Assembly: GCA_017561885.1 (NCBI GenBank)
Contig: JAFZBF010000022.1
Coordinates: 1 to 46,008, forward strand
DNA length: 46,008 nt
Direction of reading: 5' to 3'
From: Bacteroidales bacterium
GTDB taxonomy: Bacteria; Bacteroidota; Bacteroidia; Bacteroidales; UBA932
Shown here one piece after another: positions 18,201 to 26,810 of the stretch (positions within the stretch are counted from its first letter, which is position 1; every line of letters begins with the position of its first letter). Position numbers and translations under genes: made by a program. The notes under the pieces were generated by a model that saw only the letters and a program-made list of their open reading frames with translations, did no database searches and was not told the DNA's origin.

Positions 18201-18914
18201 ATGCTGACAAAAGAAGAACAGGAAAGGATCCGCAAGAGTTTCAAGGAAAAGAACTGGAGCGAGACCAAGGCTGAAGACGCGTGGTCGATTTTCAAGATTA
18301 TGGGCGAATTCGCCAACGGCTACGAGAAGATGTCTGCCATTGGCCCCTGTGTGGCAATTTTCGGTTCGGCACGCACCAAACCTGAAAACAAGTATTACGT
18401 GATGGCTGAGGAAATAGCCTACGAACTAACCCAGCGCGGTTTCGGCGTCATCACCGGCGGCGGTCCGGGCATTATGGAGGCCGGAAACAAAGGCGCTGCC
18501 CGAGGCGGAGGAAAGAGCGTGGGCCTGAACATCGTGCTGCCGATGGAGCAGTCGAGCAATCCTTACATCGACAAGGACAAATGCATCGACTTCCAGTATT
18601 TCTTCACCCGCAAGACCATCTTCACCCGCTATGCCCAGGGATTCATCGTGATGCCCGGCGGCTTCGGCACTCTTGACGAATTCTATGAGGCGCTGACACT
18701 GGTGCAGACACAGAAACTTGCCAACTTCCCCATAATCCTTGTCGGCAAGTCATACTGGCAGGGAATGATAGACTGGCTTTCGACTGCAATGGTAGAGGAA
18801 GGCAATATAAGCGCTGACGAGATGCAGCTGTTCAAAGTCGTGGATACAGTGTCCGCAGCTGTGAACATCATCGAAGATTTCTATAACAGATACGCTTTGC
18901 GCCCGAATTTCTGA
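18201..18914 (+). CDS. LOG-family protein (TIGR00730)
   Basis: This 237-residue Rossmann-fold protein has both LOG signatures: GGGPGIMEAGNKGA near residue 94 and PGGFGTLDEFYEAL near residue 152. LOG proteins are nucleoside-5'-monophosphate phosphoribohydrolases, best known for cytokinin activation in plants; bacterial homologues release bases from nucleotides. It lies 7 bp after ettA and 17 bp before the alarmone synthetase, so it sits in a set of genes linked to nucleotides and translation. Confidence 0.92.
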   Translation: MLTKEEQERIRKSFKEKNWSETKAEDAWSIFKIMGEFANGYEKMSAIGPCVAIFGSARTKPENKYYVMAEEIAYELTQRGFGVITGGGPGIMEAGNKGAARGGGKSVGLNIVLPMEQSSNPYIDKDKCIDFQYFFTRKTIFTRYAQGFIVMPGGFGTLDEFYEALTLVQTQKLANFPIILVGKSYWQGMIDWLSTAMVEEGNISADEMQLFKVVDTVSAAVNIIEDFYNRYALRPNF

Positions 18915-18931
18915 TTTTAACCCAACTGTTT

Positions 18932-20011
18932 ATGGAGAGACATCTTGACGCCCATTGCGAGGCAATCCTTCATGAATATCACGATATGCTGCCCCGGTTC
19001 AGGGAGACAGCCGCCGACGTGCATAAGAAGCTGAAGCAGACCTTCGCGGAAGCGGGACTTGTAGTCGCCGCCCTGGAATCCCGCGTCAAGACCAGAGACT
19101 CCCTTGCCGGCAAACTTGAACTGAAGGGCGGCAAGTACAAGTCACTGGCTGACATCACGGACATCATCGGCATCCGGGTGGTCACATTCTACGTAGACGA
19201 TGTGGACAAGGTGGCTTCAGTGCTGGAACGTCTCTTCGACATTGACTGGGAAAATTCTGTAGACAAACGCAAGATCCACGAGATCGACAGCTTCGGCTAT
19301 CTCTCTTTGCATTATATCTGTTCGATGCCTGATTTTCCCTACCGTTTTGAGATACAGATAAGGACGGTCCTCCAGCATGCCTGGGCCAATATGAACCATG
19401 ACATAGGCTACAAGAGCGGTGTGGAAGTGCCAAGGGAATATCTCCGCAATCTCAACCGCCTTGCAGGAGTGCTCGAACTTGCGGACGAGCAGTTCAGCAT
19501 CATCAGGAGAGAAATTTCCGATTACCGCCGGAGGGTAAAGGCTCTTGTCGCAAGCGGCAATCTCGACGATGTCCCTCTGGACGGAGATACTTTCAGGAGC
19601 TATCTCGACCTGAAACCTTTCGATGCATTGAACAAGCGTATAGCCGCTGTCAATCAGGCGGAGATTCAGGAAGTATCGCTGATGCCCTACCTGACCATCT
19701 TCAAGGGGCTGGGGATGCATACACTGGGAGATGTCAACCGGCTGATAGATGTTTACGGGGACGGAGCATATCAGATTGCCTGCTACCAGATCGGGCTGAC
19801 AGACCTGGATATCATTTCATCTTCCCTTGCCCCCCAGGACCTTTGCATTGCATTCATCCTTAAGAACGGAGGCGGCAAGGCAGGCGTACGGTATATATTC
19901 GACATGCTCAGCGGACCGTCGGACAGCAATGACATGATTGCGGAAATGCTGACACAGCAAGCCTCAGGCCTGCCGTTCATGAACCAGAAAGACAAGCAGG
20001 ATGGCAAATAA
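18932..20011 (+). CDS. Stand-alone (p)ppGpp synthetase-domain protein with C-terminal extension
   Basis: Residues of about 40-190 form a RelA/SpoT nucleotidyltransferase domain: RVKTRDSLAGKL, ADITDIIGIRVVTFYVDD (conserved Asp), SFGYLSLHYI (nucleotide-stacking Tyr) and EIQIRTVLQHAWANMNHD (catalytic Glu). It has no HD hydrolase, TGS or ACT domain. At 359 residues it is longer than common small alarmone synthetases (about 210-260), with an unassigned C-terminal part (about 215-359) that includes LTIFKGLGMHTLGDVNRLI. The gene overlaps the next one, a stand-alone alarmone hydrolase, by 11 bp. This suggests a split synthetase/hydrolase pair making and destroying (p)ppGpp or a related alarmone. A toxin-antitoxin role is possible but not shown. 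Confidence 0.85.
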   Translation: MERHLDAHCEAILHEYHDMLPRFRETAADVHKKLKQTFAEAGLVVAALESRVKTRDSLAGKLELKGGKYKSLADITDIIGIRVVTFYVDDVDKVASVLERLFDIDWENSVDKRKIHEIDSFGYLSLHYICSMPDFPYRFEIQIRTVLQHAWANMNHDIGYKSGVEVPREYLRNLNRLAGVLELADEQFSIIRREISDYRRRVKALVASGNLDDVPLDGDTFRSYLDLKPFDALNKRIAAVNQAEIQEVSLMPYLTIFKGLGMHTLGDVNRLIDVYGDGAYQIACYQIGLTDLDIISSSLAPQDLCIAFILKNGGGKAGVRYIFDMLSGPSDSNDMIAEMLTQQASGLPFMNQKDKQDGK

Positions 20012-20591
20012 AGCTCTTGATACATCTCTTCTCGACCGCGCCATCATTTTTGCGGTCCGTGCCCATTCCGGTACTGAGCGGCGTGGAAAGGGATTCCCGT
20101 ATATCGTCCATCCTATGGAAGCCATGTCGATCGTAGCGACGATGACTTCGGACCAGGAACTTCTTGCCGCCGCTGTCCTCCACGATACGGTGGAAGATAC
20201 GGATGTAACCGTCGAACAGCTTCGCGAGGAGTTCGGCGAAAGGGTCGCTATGCTAGTGGCGATCGAGAGCGATACTATAGAAGAGGGAATAAGCAAGAAG
20301 GACAGCTGGCACGGACGCAAGCAGGATGCCATCACCCGTCTTGCAAATGCTCCGCTCGATGCCAAGATCGTGGCTCTAGGTGACAAGCTTTCGAATATGC
20401 GGGCAATAGCAAGGGATTTTGAAACGCAGGGGAAATCTTTGTGGAATATGTTCAACATCAAAGTCCACGAAGATCATGAGTGGCATTACCGGGGTCTTGC
20501 AGATTCTCTTAAGGAATTGCAGGACACAGATGCATATAAAGAATTCGAACAATTGATCGACAAGGTATTCGGCAGCCGAAGCCTTAAATGA
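20001..20591 (+). CDS. Stand-alone alarmone hydrolase (HD domain, RelA/SpoT type)
   Basis: This 196-residue metal-dependent HD phosphohydrolase resembles small alarmone hydrolases (MESH1/SAH). Conserved parts are FAVRAHSGTERRG, GFPYIVHPMEAM, AAVLHDTVEDTDV (HD metal ligands plus the ED pair) and IVALGDKLSNMRAIARDF (the third metal region). The synthetase domain is absent. It overlaps the upstream synthetase gene by 11 bp and the downstream phosphatase gene by 4 bp (ATGA), so all three are likely co-translated. It probably removes the 3' pyrophosphate from the product of its neighbour. Confidence 0.88.
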   Translation: MANKALDTSLLDRAIIFAVRAHSGTERRGKGFPYIVHPMEAMSIVATMTSDQELLAAAVLHDTVEDTDVTVEQLREEFGERVAMLVAIESDTIEEGISKKDSWHGRKQDAITRLANAPLDAKIVALGDKLSNMRAIARDFETQGKSLWNMFNIKVHEDHEWHYRGLADSLKELQDTDAYKEFEQLIDKVFGSRSLK

Positions 20592-22783
20592 CATATATGA
20601 AAACGAAGGTTTCTAACATTAAGAACGTTTTAAGGCGGTCGACCGGAGCAGGGCTGCTGCTCATAATCGTTGCTGCGCTTACGCTGGAGGCGACGTCCTT
20701 GCTGCAGAACTATTTTTCACGCAAAGGCCTTATGGAAGAAGCTCAGCTGCGTGCGGAGAATCTGCTTGAGACCACCAGACTCCAGATTCTCGATGCGACA
20801 CACCAGGCTGAATCCGCGGTCCGCAACAGTATCTGGATAGCCGGGTGGTGTCTGGATTATCCTGACAGTCTGCCCGTAGTGGTAAGACGCATAGTGGAAG
20901 ACAATCCGACAGTGATGGGATCCACGCTTGCTCTGATTCCCAACTACAGCAGGCGGTTGCCGTGGTATTCACCTTATTTCTGCCGCGAGGGGGACAGCCT
21001 TGTCATGAAATCACTTGCCACCGCCGAATATGACTATCCGTCTCAGGAGTGGTTCACCAAGCCGTTGGAACAGGACAGTGGAGTATGGTCTGAACCATAC
21101 ATCGATACAGGTGGCGGAGAAGTGCTTATGACCACCTATTCCGTGCCGATAAAGGACTCGAAGGGCCGTCCGGCTGCTGTGCTTACCGCCGATATCTCGC
21201 TTAACTGGCTGTCGATGCTTGCCAGCAGCGAGCTTGTGTATCCCAATTCGTTCCAGGTAATAGCCACCCCGGGCGGTCAGCTGCTGGTGCTGTCAACCGG
21301 ATATGTCAAGCTTACTACCGTCGATGAACTGGACAGCAGGATGGATGACACCGCTAATTTTGACAGGCTGATAACCGCTATGCGTGCCGGCAGGTCCGGC
21401 AACATTCCGATAAGAAGGAACGGAGAGAACAACCAGGTTTTCTTTGCTCCTGTGGAAGAGTTGGGGTGGGCTATGTCCATTGTGATACCTGATGATGAAA
21501 TCTACGGCGATATCCGTCGCGTCAGGTGGTTGGAAAGGTTCTTCCAGCTGCTTGGACTGGGTATGCTTGTCCTGATTCTGCGCGGGCTCGCAAAGAATCA
21601 GCTGAGATACCAGAAGGTCAATGAGAAGAAAGAGCTGATGGAGAGCGAACTCAAGATCGGCCGCAACATCCAGATGTCGATGATCCCCAATATCTTCCCT
21701 CCGTTCCCTGAGCGCAAGGACATCGACATCGCCGCCTGCCTGATTCCTGCAAAGGAGGTAGGAGGAGACTTGTATGATTTCTACATAAGAGACGAGAAGC
21801 TCTTCTTCTGCATAGGTGACGTAAGCGGCAAGGGAGTGCCGGCATCCCTGGTGATGGCTGTGACACGCAGCCTGTTCCGCACAGTATCCGCACACGAAAA
21901 CAGTCCGCAGCGCATCGTGATGACGATGAACGACTCTATGTCGGACATGAATGAAAGCAATATGTTCGTCACTTTCTTCTGCGGTATCCTAAATCTTGCG
22001 ACAGGTCACCTGCGCTATTGCAATGCAGGTCACAATCCGCCGCTGATTCTTTCTGACCGGGCTGTCGAACTTGACGTCAAGCCGAACCTCCCGTTGGGCG
22101 TGATGCCCAAGATGTCATACCAGGAGCAGGAAACCGACTTGGACTTCGGCGATACGGTCTTCCTTTATACAGACGGCCTCAACGAGGCTGAGAATTCTGC
22201 CCATGAGCAGTTCACTCTGGAGAGGGCTAAGGCCATGCTTGACCAGCGGAGAAATGCCCAGGACCATCTTGAAGAGGTCCGGAAAGCTGTAAACAAATTT
22301 GTAGGAAACGCCCCGCAGAGTGATGACCTCACTATGCTATTAATTCACTATATGAACGATACCAGTCCTATGCGCAGCGAGCGCCATCTCATCCTTCACA
22401 ACGATATCCAGCAAATTCCGCAGCTGGCAGATTTCGTGGAGACCATCGCCGGTGAGAAGAACCTTGACCAGAGTATGGCGATGAGCATCAACCTGGCCCT
22501 TGAAGAAGCGGTTACCAACGTCATCGAGTATGCTTACCCCGAAGGCGCAGACGGCCTTGTGGACATCGAAGCCATTCTCAGGGAGAAGACCCTTGATTTC
22601 ATCATCACAGACAGCGGCAAGCCTTTCGACCCTACGGCAAGACCTGAGGTGGATACATCCGCGAGTCTGAACGACCGTCCTATCGGAGGGCTTGGCATAC
22701 ACCTTGTCAAGCGGATCATGGATTCCGTCTCATATCGCAGGGAAGACGGGAAGAATATTCTGACAATGATTAAAAATATATAA
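20588..22783 (+). CDS. Membrane sensor with PP2C (RsbU/SpoIIE) phosphatase fused to an RsbW-like kinase domain
   Basis: In this 731-residue protein the N-terminal helix (about 18-38) is followed by a periplasmic Cache-like sensor (about 40-310). A second helix (about 330-350) leads to a cytoplasmic coiled linker. The PP2C domain (about 385-595) has IPAKEVGGDLYDF, GDVSGKGVPASLVM, CNAGHNPPLIL, LYTDGLNEAEN and SDDLTMLLI. The C-terminal HATPase_c domain (about 605-731) has NLALEEAVTNVIEYAYP, DSGKPFDP and GGLGIHLVKRIM. Phosphatase and anti-sigma-type kinase are thus in one chain. The STAS protein encoded 4 bp downstream is the expected substrate of both. The start at 20588 overlaps the previous stop; Met4 (20597) is an alternative. 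Confidence 0.9.
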   Translation: MTYMKTKVSNIKNVLRRSTGAGLLLIIVAALTLEATSLLQNYFSRKGLMEEAQLRAENLLETTRLQILDATHQAESAVRNSIWIAGWCLDYPDSLPVVVRRIVEDNPTVMGSTLALIPNYSRRLPWYSPYFCREGDSLVMKSLATAEYDYPSQEWFTKPLEQDSGVWSEPYIDTGGGEVLMTTYSVPIKDSKGRPAAVLTADISLNWLSMLASSELVYPNSFQVIATPGGQLLVLSTGYVKLTTVDELDSRMDDTANFDRLITAMRAGRSGNIPIRRNGENNQVFFAPVEELGWAMSIVIPDDEIYGDIRRVRWLERFFQLLGLGMLVLILRGLAKNQLRYQKVNEKKELMESELKIGRNIQMSMIPNIFPPFPERKDIDIAACLIPAKEVGGDLYDFYIRDEKLFFCIGDVSGKGVPASLVMAVTRSLFRTVSAHENSPQRIVMTMNDSMSDMNESNMFVTFFCGILNLATGHLRYCNAGHNPPLILSDRAVELDVKPNLPLGVMPKMSYQEQETDLDFGDTVFLYTDGLNEAENSAHEQFTLERAKAMLDQRRNAQDHLEEVRKAVNKFVGNAPQSDDLTMLLIHYMNDTSPMRSERHLILHNDIQQIPQLADFVETIAGEKNLDQSMAMSINLALEEAVTNVIEYAYPEGADGLVDIEAILREKTLDFIITDSGKPFDPTARPEVDTSASLNDRPIGGLGIHLVKRIMDSVSYRREDGKNILTMIKNI

Positions 22784-22787
22784 TACT

Positions 22788-23090
22788 ATGGAAGTCAACA
22801 TTTACAAGCAAAACAAAGAAGTGGTTGCAGAACTTGTAGGGCGTATGGACACTCCCGCCACACAAGAATTCGCCCCGCAGTTGGAAGCCCTCACTAAAGA
22901 TGCTGCAGGCACCATTGTGCTCGACTGCAAGAACCTTACTTACATCTCCAGTTCCGGACTCCGTATTTTCCTTACCCTTCGCAAGGCCGCAGCCGAGAAG
23001 GGCGGAAGGGTTGTGGTCCGCTCCATAAGGGATGAAATACGCAGCGTTTTCATGATGACAGGCTTCCTTAACCTCTTCGACATAGAATGA
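22788..23090 (+). CDS. STAS-domain anti-sigma-factor antagonist (RsbV-like)
   Basis: This 100-residue single STAS domain has LTYISSSGLRIFLTLRKAA around residues 50-68, the phosphorylation loop. Ser55 aligns with the regulated Ser of RsbV/SpoIIAA. The protein upstream carries both a PP2C phosphatase and an RsbW-like kinase domain, which should remove and add this phosphate. No sigma-B-type sigma factor is nearby, so the output partner is unknown. The gene overlaps the antiporter gene by 4 nt (ATGA). Confidence 0.92.
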   Translation: MEVNIYKQNKEVVAELVGRMDTPATQEFAPQLEALTKDAAGTIVLDCKNLTYISSSGLRIFLTLRKAAAEKGGRVVVRSIRDEIRSVFMMTGFLNLFDIE

Positions 23091-24574
23091 TACCTCTGTC
23101 CATCTTTGACGTCAACCTGATGTCTGGGAACCTCCTGCTGCTGTGTTCCATCCTGATTTTTGTGGCCATTATGGTTACAAAACTCGGATCGCGCTTCGGA
23201 GTTCCTTCGCTGCTGCTGTTCCTGCTTCTCGGAATGGCGGCCGGAGCTGACGGACTGGGTCTTCAATTCGAAGAATATGAGGTGGCCGAATCCATAGGCC
23301 ATTTCGCGATGACTGTCATCCTGCTCACAGCAGGACTGGAGACATCACTGGCCGAGACACGCCCCGTTATCAAGCACGGAACCGTCCTTTCAACCTTTGG
23401 CGTGTTGCTGACAGTGCTCCTGACAGGTCTGTTCATTTTCTTCGCTTTGGGAAATATGATCGGGTTGCCTGTCCTGGGATGTCTGCTGCTGGCAGCTGTG
23501 ATGGGCTCTACAGATTCTGCTTCAGTCTTCTCGATCCTCAGAGACAAGAAAATGAAACTCCGCGAGAATCTGGCGCCTATGCTGGAGCTGGAATCCGGAA
23601 GCAACGACCCGATGGCCTATACTCTCACCATCATCCTGGTCAAGATGCTTTCCAGCGACGGCCTGCTGTATTACAGCGGGCTTCAACTTGCGCTCAACGC
23701 CCTCTTTATCCTTCTGATCCAGATTATCGTGGGCGTGGTTGTCGGATTTGCCGTCGGCTATGCTGCCAAATGGGTGCTGGACCGTGTGCGGCTTCCTGGC
23801 TTCGCCCTGACCGCCATCCTGATACTCAGCGTAGGCTTCTTTGCAAACGGCATTGCATCGCTGTTCAACGGCAACGGCCTTCTTTCGCTCTATATTGCAG
23901 CCATCATCATCGGCAACAAGGCGCAGCTGTCCCACCGCAAGGAAATCATCACCTTTATGGACGGCCTTACCTGGCTGATGCAGCTTGTGATGTTCCTGGT
24001 GCTCGGTCTGCTGGCCCGTCCTTCTCAGATGCTGCCGGTGCTGCTGCCCGCAATACTGATCGGCCTCTTTATGATGTTCGTGGCCCGTCCTCTGAGCGTA
24101 TTCACCTGCCTGCTGCCTTTCCGCGATCTGTCGGCAAGGGCGAAGCTGCTGACTTCGTGGGTGGGCCTGAAGGGCGCCGGCCCCATTCTCTTCGCATTGT
24201 ATCCTGTAGTTGTGGGATATGAGAGTTCCAGCGACATATTCAACATAGTGTTCATCATCACCCTCTTTTCACTGTCATTGCAGGGAACAACCCTTGGCTC
24301 TTTTGCAAAGCTTCTGAAACTCTGCTATCCTGAGACCCCCAAGGTTGAGACCTTCGGAATAGAAGTTCCTGAAGTGATGGGAATGCTGCGCGACCATACC
24401 GTCACGGAGGATGACCTGGCGGGCGGAGAGACGCTCCGCGACCTGCATCTTCCGCACGGCATCCGTGTGATGATGGTACGCCGTGACGACAAGTTCCTGG
24501 TTCCTCACGGCAGTATGCCTCTGATGGTCGGTGACAAGCTGGTCATCATAATGGGCGATTCAGATGATGATTGA
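23087..24574 (+). CDS. nhaP2: K+/H+ (CPA1-type) antiporter with TrkA-C-like tail
   Basis: This 495-residue inner-membrane protein has about 12 helices (to about residue 405). Typical CPA1 motifs are VPSLLLFLLLGMAAG, LTAGLETSLAETRP, GSTDSASVFSILRD and ELESGSNDPMAYTL, with the ion-site Asp residues. A cytoplasmic tail (about 425-495) with LRDLHLPHGIRVMMVRRDD and VGDKLVIIMG looks like a TrkA-C nucleotide/ion-sensing domain. This arrangement fits NhaP2-type potassium/proton antiporters. It is co-translated with the STAS gene, so the partner-switching module may respond to ionic or osmotic stress, which is inference. Confidence 0.9.
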   Translation: MIPLSIFDVNLMSGNLLLLCSILIFVAIMVTKLGSRFGVPSLLLFLLLGMAAGADGLGLQFEEYEVAESIGHFAMTVILLTAGLETSLAETRPVIKHGTVLSTFGVLLTVLLTGLFIFFALGNMIGLPVLGCLLLAAVMGSTDSASVFSILRDKKMKLRENLAPMLELESGSNDPMAYTLTIILVKMLSSDGLLYYSGLQLALNALFILLIQIIVGVVVGFAVGYAAKWVLDRVRLPGFALTAILILSVGFFANGIASLFNGNGLLSLYIAAIIIGNKAQLSHRKEIITFMDGLTWLMQLVMFLVLGLLARPSQMLPVLLPAILIGLFMMFVARPLSVFTCLLPFRDLSARAKLLTSWVGLKGAGPILFALYPVVVGYESSSDIFNIVFIITLFSLSLQGTTLGSFAKLLKLCYPETPKVETFGIEVPEVMGMLRDHTVTEDDLAGGETLRDLHLPHGIRVMMVRRDDKFLVPHGSMPLMVGDKLVIIMGDSDDD

Positions 24575-24605
24575 CAGATTGTTATAATAGTTTAAAACCA
24601 TATAT

Positions 24606-25397
24606 ATGATTCCCGCAAGTTCTATATTCATGATGGTGTTGAACACTGTTCTCGGCTTTGCCGTACCGGTGCTGCTTGCATGGTGGATGGTTAAGAAATA
24701 CAAGGTTAGCTGGTCTGCCATCCTGATCGGCGCTGCGACCTTCATAGTGTTCGCCCTGGTGCTGGAGAGTCTGGTCCACAATATCGTGCTGAAAGGCCCG
24801 CACGGCGGCGCAATAATGAACAACACGCTGTATTTTGCGCTATACGGCGGTCTGATGGCCGGACTGTTCGAGGAGGTGGGACGTTTTGTGGCGATGAAGT
24901 TCTTTATGAAGAAGGAACCCGACAGCATTATGTCGGGTGTCGCTTATGGAGTCGGCCACGGCGGTGCCGAGATGCTCATCCTTTTCGGCATCGGCACGAT
25001 CTCCACTCTTGCCATGGCTTTTATGATCAACAGCGGCCAGACAGACGCACTCCTTGCCAAGGCTCCGGCAAACGCTCTGGCACAGGCCCAGGCCCAGCTC
25101 GATGCTGTTGCCAATACCCCTGCCTCAGATTATTTGTATGGACTTTGGGAGAGAATTACAGCCATCATTCTCCAACTGTCCCTGTCAGTGCTTGTATGGA
25201 CAGCAGTCCGCAAAGGCCGCAAGTGGCTTTGGCTCCTGCCGGCAGCCATTCTTATCCACGCTCTGGTCGACGGAGTGGTAGTGTACATCCAGAAATCCGT
25301 AAGTATGTTCTCTCTTGAACTGATCTGCTTCTGCGAAGCTCTGGTTGTGGCATTCATTACTTTGCTGATTGCACGAAAAGCCTGGAAAAATGCGTAA
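24606..25397 (+). CDS. YhfC-family putative intramembrane protease
   Basis: This 263-residue protein has about seven helices. Conserved polar motifs within helices are LFEEVGRFVAMKFF (about 88), YGVGHGGAEML (about 114) and LIHALVDG (about 218). This is the pattern of YhfC-type (DUF2324) proteins, which belong to the CAAX/PrsW-like glutamic intramembrane protease group. Activity and substrate have not been shown for most members. The gene ends inside the start of the next one (8-nt overlap). Confidence 0.8.
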   Translation: MIPASSIFMMVLNTVLGFAVPVLLAWWMVKKYKVSWSAILIGAATFIVFALVLESLVHNIVLKGPHGGAIMNNTLYFALYGGLMAGLFEEVGRFVAMKFFMKKEPDSIMSGVAYGVGHGGAEMLILFGIGTISTLAMAFMINSGQTDALLAKAPANALAQAQAQLDAVANTPASDYLYGLWERITAIILQLSLSVLVWTAVRKGRKWLWLLPAAILIHALVDGVVVYIQKSVSMFSLELICFCEALVVAFITLLIARKAWKNA

Positions 25398-26793
25398 GAT
25401 TCTTTTTGCAGCCATCCTTCTTGCTGTTGTCTCCGGCTGTTACGGGGTGCATAAGGAGGATACTGGCCTCAAGCCTCGCATCGTGGTGCTGACCGACATA
25501 GGCCCCGCCGAGGTCGAGCCGGACGACAATGAGTCGGCAGTGCGTCTGCTGGCCTACGCCGACCGCTTCGAGATAGAGGCACTCATCACTACAATAGGAT
25601 GGAACTGTGATCCTTACCCGCCGGAGTGGGCGGAGTATCTGCATCGCGTGGTCGATGCATACGAGCAGGATGTCCCGAACCTTATGAAACGCTCCGGACA
25701 GAAGGCTTTTCTGCCGGGAGATCAGGAGCAGGGCAGCCAGAAGCTCGGATACTGGCCCAGTGCTGACTATATCCGAAGCCGCACCGTTTACGGAAGTCCC
25801 CGGGCAGGCATCGGAGTGATCGGTCCTGACAATGACACTCCGGGAAGCGAACTGATCATCCGTCTTGCTGACGAGGATGACGACCGTCCCATCTGGGTAT
25901 GTGTATGGGGTGGCGCCAACACTTTCTCCCAGGCTGTGTGGAAGGTCCAGCAGGAGCGGAGCCCGGAAGAACTGAAAGCATTCCTTCGCAAGTTCCGTCT
26001 CTACACAATTACCGACCAGGATATGGTGTACGGAATGCGCATGAACCGTGCATACAGTTCTCATATGTGGCTGAGAAGAGATTTCAGCGAAGATCTGATG
26101 CTTATATGGGACGAGAGTGCCTGGCTGAACCAGAATGCCCTCGGGCGCTCGGACTGGGAATCATATGCAACTTATATCCAGGGGCACGGCGCCATGGGCG
26201 GCGTGTATCCGCATTTCCTCTGGGGAGTCGAGGGCGATACGCCCAGTTTCCTGCACGTAATGCCCAACGGTCTTAACGACCCTGACGATCCTGTGCAGGT
26301 GGGCTGGGGAGGACAGCACGAATTCGGCATTTCGCCTGACAGGGAGACCTTCGCCTGGACCAACTGGCAGGAGCCTCTCAAAGGTATATCGGACCGTTAC
26401 GAGAAACGCTTTTATCCAGATGAATTCCGTGATTTCGCAGCCCGTATGCAGTGGGCGGCGGAAGGCAGCGGCAACCATAATCCCGTGGTGCTGATAGGCC
26501 GCGATGGCGGGATTGCTCCTGTCGTGGCCGACGCTAAGGCAGGGCAGACCATCAGCTTTGATGCATCCCGCTCCTGGGATCCGGACGGCGACGGCCTTCG
26601 CTTCGAATGGTGGTTCCAGGAATTCCCCGGTGGCCATAAGGCACCCGCTCTGGAAAACTCAACATCCTCCAAGGTCAGCTTCCGCATACCTGAAGACGCA
26701 GAGTTCAGCCGCATAGACCTTGTCTGTGAAGTCCACGACGACGGCCCCTTCAATCTTCCGGCTTACCGTCGTATAATAATTAACGTCAGATAA
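25390..26793 (+). CDS. DUF1593 (Sde0182-like) lipoprotein with nucleoside-hydrolase fold
   Basis: This protein is about 467 residues long from the ATG at 25390. I prefer this start to one 21 bp upstream because it gives a clean lipoprotein signal, MRKILFAAILLAVVSGCYG, with Cys after VSG. The N-terminal domain (about 30-300) resembles nucleoside hydrolases: RIVVLTDIGPAEVEPDDNES carries the Asp cluster, and WGGANTFSQA follows. The C-terminal domain (about 370-467) is beta-rich with FDASRSWDPDGDGLRFEWWF. Homologues include a cellulose-binding protein of Saccharophagus (Sde0182), so a role in plant-glycan use is possible; the catalytic function is unknown. Confidence 0.85.
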   Translation: MRKILFAAILLAVVSGCYGVHKEDTGLKPRIVVLTDIGPAEVEPDDNESAVRLLAYADRFEIEALITTIGWNCDPYPPEWAEYLHRVVDAYEQDVPNLMKRSGQKAFLPGDQEQGSQKLGYWPSADYIRSRTVYGSPRAGIGVIGPDNDTPGSELIIRLADEDDDRPIWVCVWGGANTFSQAVWKVQQERSPEELKAFLRKFRLYTITDQDMVYGMRMNRAYSSHMWLRRDFSEDLMLIWDESAWLNQNALGRSDWESYATYIQGHGAMGGVYPHFLWGVEGDTPSFLHVMPNGLNDPDDPVQVGWGGQHEFGISPDRETFAWTNWQEPLKGISDRYEKRFYPDEFRDFAARMQWAAEGSGNHNPVVLIGRDGGIAPVVADAKAGQTISFDASRSWDPDGDGLRFEWWFQEFPGGHKAPALENSTSSKVSFRIPEDAEFSRIDLVCEVHDDGPFNLPAYRRIIINVR

Positions 26794-26810
26794 TTCCAAA
26801 ACATACACCT

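Noticed and set aside
18932..20591. Firm call of a toxin-antitoxin module for the alarmone pair
   Set aside because: The gene order and overlap are suggestive, but the pair sits in a long housekeeping run and nothing in the sequence shows toxicity; kept only as a possibility.
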